This document shows positions 54,750-64,000 of a DNA stretch of 64,000 bases, one piece after another. This DNA is from Chrysemys picta bellii (taxonomy: Eukaryota; Chordata; Testudines; Emydidae): contig NC_088791.1 in the NCBI RefSeq assembly GCF_011386835.1, positions 51,975,498-52,039,497 on the forward strand. The letters run 5' to 3'. The notes under the pieces are model-generated. The model saw nothing but the letters and a program-made list of their open reading frames with translations. It ran no database searches and was not told the DNA's origin. The number at the start of each line of letters is the position of its first letter. Position 1 is the stretch's first letter. A program made the translations under genes and the position numbers.

Positions 54750-57685
54750 AATTACAGATGACTATACAGTTTGGCAGACAATACACAATGAATAATTAAT
54801 TCTGTGAATTTACCTCCTTCTGTTCATGAATTATCCATGAATAGGTAATTAATTTTTACACATTTGTTTACTATTCATAAATGTTTAGCGAGTCTTCTAT
54901 GTTATTAATTTTCTGACTGGAGACTGACTAACAATTTTGAAGCAAGCATTTGTTATTTGTGATTTGCTATTTTTACTCGGTGGTTGAACTAAGTCACAAA
55001 CAATTGTTTCTGTTTCCTTATTGAATCATCTAACCTTTTCAAAATGGGGGAGTACCTGAAGAATATAAACAGTGTTTCCATTCTTTCAATGGACTGTGGA
55101 AGGAAGCATTTTTGGGAGAGAGAAATTAAGAATTAAGCTGGTTAAGAAATTTTTTGAAGTTTTAAAATTTTCCCTGCTGTCCTTTGTATGAGAGAGCACA
55201 TTCATTGTATTTGGCACTCAGGTTTATTCAGTCCACATGCGCACTACATTTTCCCCTATGCATTTTTATTTAGCTATGCATACATCTGCATTACAACCCT
55301 CTTTCATTTAGAGTGTTAGGATTTAGTATTTTCAAAAGCCAATCAAATTCCTTTGCCAGGGTTTTGATAGTGCATCTTATATCACTCTGTTCTACATACT
55401 TGCACTTCTTATAGGGACAATGATAGTTTGCCTTAAAAAAAAAAAAAAAAAAAAAAGAAATTAGAACAGATGTCAGATCTGGCTTTATTCTTTAAATTCA
55501 GCTCAGATCATCACATCCATTCCAAGTTTCTTATTTACTTTAGATTTCCTGGTCGACTAGAGGAGTATCCAGCAGAATCTTTCCATTGGTATACTTGCAA
55601 GATAGTTTTGGTACATTATAGTGTGAACAACTATCTGCCTTCTATACATGCATTTCAGCTATTAAAATCTTACTTTTGCATTCTTGAGTAGATAAAAAGC
55701 TAGAAGAAGATGCAGTGGTACACCACTCTTGACCCCTCAGGTAGGAGCTAAGGGTGTGCAAAGGCATGAGCCTCTAGAGACTTCTGAAAAAAGAATCCAT
55801 ATTTGCTTTGGAATTGGCCTTGTGTGACCTATAGTATGTGTCCCGGAACTCATAATATTTTTGGTGAAGGACAGAAGCAGGCATGAGTACAATTATGCAA
55901 TCTAAACATATAGACAGTCATATACCTTTATTGTTTGTAGATTTTAGTGATTAGCTGCGTCTCTTAGTTCACCACACATCATCCTTGTTTATGGGTTGTC
56001 TTTCATACTGATGCCATGAGGGATAAAATCCAGATGGTTTCACTTGACTTCTGATTTATTCTGTGGAAATTCAGCAATTCACAGTCCAGTAAAAATTAAG
56101 TACTGGACAAGTGTGTCCTCTTAATTTGTCTAACTTTGTTTTGACTGGTACAAATTTAGTTAGTCTGAACCAAGAGATTCCCTATATCTCAATTCCTCAA
56201 AAAAATCTTGAGCAACACATGTCAGAATTTGAACTTTAACATAAGCATAGCTTAGCCCTATTTTCACTAACCACTAAGCTGCTTTAGGATAGGTATTTCA
56301 GAATGTCATCAAAAACATTTGTAAGGGCTTGCCTACATATACAAGTTGTACCACTTAACTATACCAGTAAAGTGAAAATGGTACAAACCCGTTAATGTGT
56401 ATGTGGTTCTATTGGCATAAAGATGCTTTATGCTGATGCAGCCATACTTATACAGGAAGGGGAATACTGCTATTTTGAAACAGTAGCTATAATAAAGCAA
56501 TATAACCATTTTTTATTTAATTTAAAAAACATACCTAACTGAAACTGTGTGGAACAGACCTAAATATATGTTTTATTGATCTCATTTGATGAAGTTAATA
56601 TGTAAGCATTAAATTCAAGAAGACATCATATTGTAGTGGGATTCCATTTGAAGTGTTTTTATTTTATTTACAACTGTTCCATGTAAAAACTGACTTATTT
56701 TGCAAAAGGTTAAAGAAGGATGATAAATTGACTTGCACTTTACTTTGTCATTTGGCACTTTTTAATTAAAGAACATATGTACAGTTTACAAGAACTGATG
56801 GAGATGTGAGGATTGCGGCAATAATTAGTGCTTCCATAAATGCTATCCAACTAAATCCATCCAGAAGGGTCATTCATTAAAAAGTATTTGTGGCTTTGAA
56901 AGCTTATTCAAAAGCTCATGGGACATGTTGCAATCTTTCTAGGCTTTAAGTGGTTTAAATGTATTATTGCCCCCTTGGCTCGAACTGTTAGACATTATTT
57001 TGGACCTTACCAGGTTATTTCCCGTATGGGGAGAAATGGATGATAGAGCCAGATATCTGTTTGGTGTAATCCTTTTATTTATAAAGAGTGTACACAAAGT
57101 CCTGTCTTCTTAAACACAGTAGGAACAAACTACAGTAGCCAGTTACCTTGTTCAGAAATCCAGGACTGCTTTCTAGTCAGTGTTGTGCCCCAAGGAGCTC
57201 AGGCTCTGCTCCCTCTTGAAGTCAAAGTCCTGTCTGCTTCTCTGGTTTTCTGTTGGCCTTCTCCTGTCTTTCTGGTTACTCTTTGCCAGACACACAAACA
57301 TAGATGCAACAATTCAATTCACCAGCCCCTGCATTTGTAATCAGTCTCAGGGAAACACCTCTTTTTGTCTCTGAGTTAGTTCTTGATCAAGTCTTCCCAG
57401 GCAGCCCAGAGCCTTGGGTGGTGATTTCTCTTGTTTCAGGAATTGTAATCCATAAAAGAGCTTAATTGCTTCTTCTTTTTAGCCTGAATGAAGGGTGGCT
57501 AGCAGGCTTATCAGCTTTAATGAGGTCTGTGATTGACCATAGATCAAAGACATGCTTGCTAGGAGCCATTAATATCTTCCAGCATTTTAGCTCACTCATC
57601 GTCTCCATGGAGTTTAAAATGGTGATACCCTTAATGACCTATTCCAGACAGGAAGAAAATAAATCATTTAACAAATTAAAATTCG
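54750..57685. other. Mostly AT-rich DNA; the last part may belong to the gypsy relic
   Basis: 54750-57050 shows only an A run at about 55435-55456. 57050-57460 holds a T/C-rich stretch starting CTTTTATTTATAAAGAGTG that might be an LTR of the neighbouring gypsy relic, but I see no defined ends. Confidence 0.35.
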
Positions 57686-57686
57686 T

Positions 57687-57835
57687 GTTAGTGATGTCAA
57701 AATATCCTGACAGAACAACACTAGGTAAATCTATAAATAACTACCAATTATTTAACAAATAAAAAGTTATATGATTCATAGCTATTTATAGATTTACCTA
57801 GTGTTGTTCTGTCAGGATACTTTCACGTCACTAAC
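57687..57835. repeat. Inverted repeat, 53-bp arms, 43-bp loop
   Basis: 57687-57739 and 57783-57835 are reverse complements at 50 of 53 positions, including an uninterrupted stretch of more than 35 bp around CAGAACAACACTAGG. The loop is AT-rich. It lies just beyond the readable 3' end of the gypsy relic. Confidence 0.9.
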
Positions 57836-57899
57836 CCATACCAATTTTACTCCCATCCAACTATCCTTGGAGCTTTTCTCTCCCTGCCTGATTTCCTTT

Positions 57900-59830
57900 C
57901 AGCTAACAGTGGTCCCCTGATCAGTATTTATGTTTCTGTGGGGTCTTCTAGCTGAAATAAATGTCAATTTTTTTCTAATCTCTGTCACAACTCTTCCATC
58001 CTCAGCATCCACACCTACATTCTCACTGTCTGGGGGCAGCCAAGCTGAGATTCTGTCCTGATACCTTTTCAGATCATTCGTGTAGTCCCAGGCCTAACTG
58101 TATTCTGTACACCAATTCATTTATTCAGGTCAATACTGTATCTTGTCCCTCCAGACTTTTATCCATCTTAGTGTTCCTACTCTTTCTCCTAGGACAGTGG
58201 CTCCCAGACCAGGTGCCCTCTTTTAAAAGTTTCCTGCTATGACCTTCTCATTTTATCAGAGGATATCCTCCTTTTTTTCCTCTACCAAAGATACTTTTTC
58301 AGTTTTGGATTGTGGGGTTTCTACAGAGTCCAAAGGGTTCAAATTCCTTTCTTACTCTTCAGGGACTCCATACAAGAGGTTTTCTAGGGTTCTTAGCTCA
58401 TGCACAAATATGAGGAGTGTTGGGTTATACTTTGTACTCTCATTGACTTCTGTTCTATAAGCCATCAAAAGGATCTGGATAAGCTGGTCCCAGTCCCTTT
58501 GGTGGTATTCTACAAATGTTGCCTGCTGAACCTCCAGAGTCTAACTGAATCTTTCCACTATCTCATCAAATCATGGGTGTGTTGGGATGGTCAGAGTTTT
58601 ACGGATCCTTAGAATCTCACACATTAGATTCAAAATTTCTCTCTTGATTTGTGTGTAACTCACCCAGGACCTCAGATCTGGTGAAACATTCGTTCACTAC
58701 TAGCACCTTCACTACTATCACAGCCCCGTGGTTTCTTATTGGGTAAATTTCAGGTCATTGTTTGGGAAGCTATTGGCTACTCTTCAGTCCACTCTTGCAG
58801 TCCAACATCTAGTGTTCTAGTGGATGAACCAGGAACATTTGTAGTCCTGCAAATTGTGGGCAGAGAGGAGACCGCGATCTCTTCCTGAGTACACTCATTC
58901 CCTCACAGCAACCAATTCCTTGCTATCCTGCTTATGGGAGTGTTTTCAGTTCTCCTCCTAACAAGGCTGTCTGGACAAGGCATCAGTATTACCATGCCTG
59001 TGCTCAGCTCTGTGTGTGACTGGGAAATCATATCATTTCAGTTTTTCCAGGCATCTGATGAATTGCCCCTGATGATTGCTAAATCTAAAGAACCATAGCG
59101 GAGATTGGCCTGCCTATAATTTATAAAATTCCTTCTTTTTGGAGCAGGTTTTTTTTTTTGCAGTACCAGCATTTAACTGAACTACTTCTCTTAATTATTG
59201 CATCTTTGCCACATCCCCTGATTTACAAATCAAATGTATCATTTTTTCTAATTGTTCAAAGGTGTCATGAACCACACAGAATCCCCTCTTCAATCATACA
59301 TATTAAATATAGAGCTGTACTTTCAGGGCTTATGTCAGTCAACTTCTCTGTTCCCCGCTAGCAGCTACTTCCTTTACTCTTGGGTTGCTGCAAGGAACAA
59401 TTCAGGTTTTGTGACAAATTTCCACATCCTTTTGGAGTATCCTTGATCTCCTTTCACTGATCTTGATTTGTAAGTCCAAGTCCAGTTAAGCATTTATAAA
59501 TTGATTCATTGCTAATTATCCTGGAAGTCCTCATGGATATCTGGATATGCCAGGAACACAGGTCTCCTTAGGTCCTCTTCAGTTCAGGTGTTTCTTCTTT
59601 TCTTCTCCTTCTAGCTCTTTGCTGTGTCCTGGCGAGCTCAGATTGCTTGCTTGATCCAAACTGCATATCAAGAGAGTGTATCTTATCTGGCTAATTCAGT
59701 CTTTTTTCTGCCTGTAAATTCTGCAGCACCATCAGATCTGGGCAATTCAAGTTGGCTGCTAGAAATTGTTCACTCTGTTCATCACTCCAGCTATACATTT
59801 GGGCTATGATGTTGAACTCAAATAAGTAAG
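57900..59830 (-). mobile_element. Second Ty3/gypsy pol relic (RNase H and integrase)
   Basis: The minus strand reads FIRCLEKLK, stop, YDFPVTHRAEHRHGNTDALS with RQP (about 58964-59060), the end of RNase H. Further along come VIVVKVLVVNECFTRSEVL and GELHTNQERNFESNV (about 58625-58740), corresponding to the integrase core where the catalytic Asp (usually DQG) is Asn. Then in shifted frames come an ERFS-containing segment, YHQRDWDQ-like sequence and AYRTEVNEST-like sequence down to about 58330. The order fits gypsy pol. Stops and frameshifts show it is dead. Upstream RT between 59100 and 59830 is unreadable by eye and the LTRs are not defined. Confidence 0.7.
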
Positions 59831-60297
59831 CCTCCTAGGGAGTTTTCCCCTGAAACATATTTATATTACCTGAGCTGGGACAATCCAACCTTCTCCCGTC
59901 AGGTCTCTGTGGGTTACAAAGGTGTAGAAGCATTGTAAATGTCCTGTCTTGTCAAGTTCTCTGAATGGCCCAATTCCCCATACAGGTGGCAGTCTGTGAT
60001 CCTTTGATTTCCTTCTCAAAAAAGTTTTTAAAGCTCCGTAAGTTTTTGCTGCGGCTCATCTCTGTTAGCAAGTTCCAAGTTGGCCAAAGATTTTCTGGTG
60101 CCCCCTTTTCTTGCAGAGCTGTGCCAAATGGCACACATTCTGTGCCTTTCCTAAAAGTAGAGCAAAGGCTTTTAGTAAACATAGTCTCACCAGAATATCT
60201 GGAGGCATTTTGAGCCTGATCCTGTGCCCCACTGAAGTTGATTGGAGTGTTTGCTTTAATGAGCACTGGATTTGATGCTGTATCTGAATAGGCAAAT
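59831..60297. other. Nothing recognised; possibly more of the gypsy relic
   Basis: A 135-codon minus-strand frame (59952-60359) without a recognisable motif spans this region and the tandem repeat next to it. It could be decayed gag but I cannot support that. Confidence 0.3.
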
Positions 60298-60369
60298 GTC
60301 TCCAGGTTCCATGTGTATGTGTCTCCAGGTTCCACTGTGTATGTGTCTCCAGGTTCCACTGTGTATGTG
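60298..60369 (+). repeat. Short tandem repeat, about 24 bp x 3
   Basis: GTCTCCAGGTTCCACTGTGT-type units occur three times in a row, the first one 3 bp shorter. Confidence 0.85.
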
Positions 60370-60429
60370 TGGAACCTTCTCCCCTGTCCCCAGTATGAGT
60401 CAACGTGTGGAATTTATATGGGTCCCTTT

Positions 60430-61765
60430 GCATTTAAAATAATTTATTTAATAATAAATAATATATATTACCTTCAGCTATAGAATACAAAATATATTAT
60501 GAGTCTGTTTTTTCCTTTGAGGTTCTAGTTTTACATTTTAGTTTATTAATTATATTTTACACTACATTTTTAATAGTTGTAAATTATGTATCATGTCCTT
60601 CCTATTTGTGTACATAACGGATTATTAAAAGCAGTCATAACATAACCAATAACAAATAGGAAATTATTAGTGCCTTTTCTGTTTAATCTTTCAACATTAA
60701 ATTGACAACAGTCTTACAAGGATGTGACAAATTATTATCTTTATTGGATTATTTGCAGGTGAGATTTGAAGCTTTATTTGATTAATCAGTACTTAAATTA
60801 ATTATGCACCAGTTTATCGTCAGCAAAATTAAGCATAACGACTCCAAGTGTGGAATGTTGCCTTGCTTTTCGAATGGTAGTTTCATCTAGATAATAACTA
60901 CTTAAGTATGGTGGTACTTTGGCATTCTTCTTTATTCATCTGAGCTTGTGCAGTCCTCAGACAATCTGGTTGCTTATCACAGCACTACACAAAGGAATGA
61001 TCCTCGCAGTACCTGGGATGCAATTTGTAGAAATTAAGTCTATATTTTTTAAGATTTCAGACTAACATAAATGATTATTGGAGAATCTATTTTGGCTCCA
61101 TAAAGTTCCCCTGTGAAGCTTTCCTTATGATATAATGTTTCAAAATTTAGGACAGATGTACTTTATCTCATGAGTTCTAAGTAATTTTCTGTCTTTCGTA
61201 TGATGATATTATTATAGTAAGATTGGCTGGAAGAAATCAGGTGTATTAAAATCACAGCAGTTCATTCTCCATATCATGAAGTTCATAATATCTATTTCTG
61301 TCCAGCCAATTTTTTTCTCTCTCAATCTTTGTCTCCACTTATAAAGATTGAGAGAGAGAGAAAATTGTAGAGAAAGTGATATCTTAATTTCTTTCACAAA
61401 TCCTTGACAGTAGTTTTTGAAGTTTAACATTACTTTGCAGATTTCCTGCTTCTGGGATTTAATAGATTTTATATTATGCTTGTTAAATTTCCCTGCTGTT
61501 AGGAAGGGAAGGCTATTTCTAAAAATGTAAAAGCTGTAATTCCTTCATGTTTTATTTCCCAGACAGTTAGTATTTTATACCACAAACTATCTCCAACTAA
61601 TCAATTTAGTTTATGATAGCTCTTTTGTTTTTTTAAAGACACTGAGAACCTCCTGAGAAAAATGTTAGGAATAATTAGAAGAAATAGCTTTGGACACCTC
61701 AACAATGATTTTCTATAAAAGTAGACTTTTGGTCGCTTCTTATTTGGGTTAATATGGCCTTTCAC
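60430..61765. other. AT-rich DNA with a small hairpin
   Basis: TCTCTCTCAATCTTT at 61316-61330 and AAAGATTGAGAGAGA at 61343-61357 form a perfect 15-bp stem with a 12-bp loop. Nothing else recognised. Confidence 0.5.
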
Positions 61766-61769
61766 TTTT

Positions 61770-62490
61770 AGAATCAGAGAATCTTAGAGGATTAGGATTG
61801 GAAGAGCCCTCAGGAGGTCATCTAGTCCAACCCCCTGCTCAAAGCAGGACCAATCCCCAACTAAATCATCCCAGCCAGGGCTTTGTCAAGCCGGGCCTTA
61901 AAAACCTCTAAGGATAGAGATTCCACCACCGCCCTAGGTAACCCATTCCTGTGCTTCACCACCCTCCTAGTGAAATAGTGTTTCCTAATATCCAACGTAG
62001 ACCTCCCCCATTCCTCCTTGTTTTGTCATCTGCCACCACTGAGAACAGCCAAGCTCCATCCTCTTTGGAATCCCCCTTCAGGTAGTTGAAGGCTGCTATC
62101 AAATTCCCCCTCATGCTTCTCTTCTTCAGACTAAACAAGCCCAGTTCCCTCAGCCTGTCCTCGTAAGTCATATGACCCAGCCCCCTGATCATTTTCGTTG
62201 CCCTCCACTGGACTCTCTCCAATTTGTCCACATCCTTTCTGTACTGGGGGGCCCAAAACTGGATGCAGTACTCCAGATGTGGCCTTACCAGTACTGAATA
62301 GAGGGGAATAATCACTTCCCTTGATCTGCTGGCAATACTCCTACTAATGCATCCTAATATGCCGTTAGCCTTTTTGGCAACAAGGGCACACTGCTGACTC
62401 CTATCCAGCTTCTCATCCACTGTAATCCCCAGGCCCTTTTCGGCAGAATTGCTGCTTAGGCAGTTGGTCCCCACTTTTGTCCATTCCAAA
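61770..62490 (-). mobile_element. CR1 LINE, 5'-truncated 3' part
   Basis: The minus strand encodes the RT C-terminus without a stop over about 177 codons (61956-62489): KGLGITVDEKLDRSQQCALV, AKKANGILGCISRSIASRSR, VRPHLEYCIQFWAPQYRKDV and RGNLIAAFNYLKG. The 3' UTR follows, with the CR1 hallmark GACCTCCTGAGGGCTCTTCC and a terminus at about 61770. The copy is truncated at about 62490. The open frame suggests it is younger than the piece at 1-535. The catalytic RT core is absent, so it is immobile. Confidence 0.92.
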
Positions 62491-64000
62491 TGAGCTAATA
62501 GAATATTGGCTGTGAAAGAGGAACATGGAGAGCTGTTTTGGGTTCCTTTCTTGTCTTTCCCACCTAAACTATTTCTTGCATCTCCTTTGTAACAAGAATG
62601 CCAGCACTTTTGATGTTAGAATCTCATTGCTTAATGTAAAGCTCTGGGGGATGTTGTTACCAAAGATTTCATGAGATTCCAGAAAATTGCATTTTGCAAC
62701 AAGAAATAAAATTTAAAGTACAAAATTGCTGGTAAGTTGCATAAAAGACAGTGGCTCACTATGGATTTCAAGGAATTTTGGCATGTACAGTATTTGCATA
62801 TTTTACTGGCCAAATTCAGTCAGTCCATTCTGCTACATGTAAGAGTAAAAAGAGGCAACTAGGATTGTAGTATCCAAATGTTAAGTTCCACACTTAGCTC
62901 CTTAAAACCTAGAGAGTTTGTACTCTAGAAATCTACTATGGACACAGTATCCGAGGATGTAGTTTGCATGAGTCCTGGGGATGGTGATGTGTTTTTTTCA
63001 CTACCTATTCTGGAACTAGTTTGGTAGCTGCTTCACATTTTACACAGATTGTCCCTGCCATGGGCAGCTGAGATATGGGCTCATAATGACATTGCTTTTG
63101 CAGTATTAATTGTACTCCTGCACTCAGGAAAATTGGTGCAAGGCCTGAATTTGACCTTATAACAACTTACAGATTTAGATAATTTAATATATTAATAATT
63201 CATTTCACAGGCATTAACCTAAGTGAGTGGTGACCGTGAGAGAGAGAGACTGGAAAAGTCTTTGTTTATGTATAGCTTTTTTGGTTGAAAAGTACTTTTA
63301 TTATATACTGCATATACTGTGCAGACATCCAAAGACTTCACTTAATGGACATATTTTATTAAATGAATGTTCTAAACTGTGTGTTTGGTTTGGAGAAGGA
63401 TTATTTTCTCCTTTATCAACTCTTTCATTCATTGTTATACACAGTTACAGTATTTCCTTTCCCCTCTCATGCTCTTTTAACTATTATTAACATTCTTACA
63501 ATATCTTTGTTGTATTTGGCCTCATGGGTTTATGTAGTCCATTTAAAGACAAAGATACATTTTAGCAGTAGAATAAATTTTGCTTACTCCTGCATGCATG
63601 TGGTGATAGTAATGTAGGCACAGCATCATGGCAATCCTTTTTTGAGGAGCACTTTCTCTGGTGACTTCCTAGACCTGAATAACCTTCCCCAGAATAGAGT
63701 TAATCTTTTGAAATGAATTGATTTCCCGAGTGTAATGGAATGGCAAACTATATTATACTATTCAGCCACTAGGTGGCACAGTGTTTAAAATACCTCATTT
63801 ACATAAACCTCAGCCATATCTGACAGAATATTAAAGGATCTTATGACAGACACATCTGGTGTGTATAATCAAGCATTGTGATGAGTCCATATCTGGTATA
63901 GAAGAACAGGACAGCCAGCTTAACTTACTTGGCTTGGCCCTTTCTTTTTTGCAAAGTCAAGGACTGGTAGGCCTAAAGTTTGTTATATGACACAACTTGC
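62491..64000. other. AT-rich DNA, nothing recognised except a CTCF-like word
   Basis: No coding motif or repeat family recognised apart from the site at 63765-63779. Confidence 0.5.
63765..63779 (+). promoter_or_regulatory. CTCF-like motif
   Basis: GCCACTAGGTGGCAC fits the core of the vertebrate CTCF consensus (CCASYAGRKGGC). Single motif matches are common by chance. Confidence 0.25.

Noticed and set aside
60298..60369. CRISPR-like array
   Set aside because: Three adjacent short tandem units without spacers in eukaryotic DNA; it is a simple tandem repeat.

Overview
This is vertebrate genomic DNA without a recognisable host protein-coding gene. It is most likely from a turtle. The evidence is a tRNA-derived SINE with a CR1-type tail (about 49.63-49.82 kb, a combination known from cryptodiran turtles), several CR1 LINE pieces, MIR-like and L3-like relics, and abundant hAT and PIF/Harbinger elements. 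The background is AT-rich. Nearly all long open frames belong to transposable elements.

Layout. 0-0.5 kb: an old CR1 piece. 1.21-12.29 kb: a PIF/Harbinger transposon with TTA target duplications, a broken transposase on the plus strand, an apparently intact two-exon MYB/SANT-like partner gene on the minus strand, and a possible third, frameshifted ORF. Inside the MYB-like gene's intron lies a complete DIRS-type tyrosine-recombinase retrotransposon (4.95-11.18 kb) with open gag, RT/RNase H/methyltransferase-like and recombinase frames. 12.3-20 kb: mostly unrecognised AT-rich DNA with a TA-rich palindrome, MIR and SINE relics and an LTR-like direct-repeat pair. 20.3-22.7 kb: a decayed LINE split by a hAT-type MITE, a solo LTR (CATG duplication) and a CR1 3' end. 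27.8-28.9 kb: MITE fragments and an element with tRNA-like palindromes. 30.1-31.2 kb: a Ty3/gypsy relic. 31.4 and 32.8 kb: two MITEs with 8-bp duplications. 35.1-38.2 kb: a decayed Ngaro-like retroelement with recombinase and SGNH-hydrolase-like remnants. 39.1-40.4 kb: a second LINE relic. 42.28-44.98 kb: a hAT element with very long inverted arms, each arm split by a different MITE at the mirror-equivalent 8-bp site. 48.6-54.7 kb: an old DIRS copy carrying a SINE, a MITE and a solo LTR. 57.9-59.8 kb: a second Ty3/gypsy relic. 61.8-62.5 kb: a younger CR1 3' end.

How the parts relate. The elements are layered. The Harbinger element was in place before the DIRS element entered it. The DIRS termini match its internal complementary region perfectly, so that insertion looks recent. 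The MYB-like reading frame is still intact across the predicted splice although its intron is now 7.2 kb, whereas the transposase has a frameshift and two stops. All family names come from motif recognition by eye; no database search was possible.
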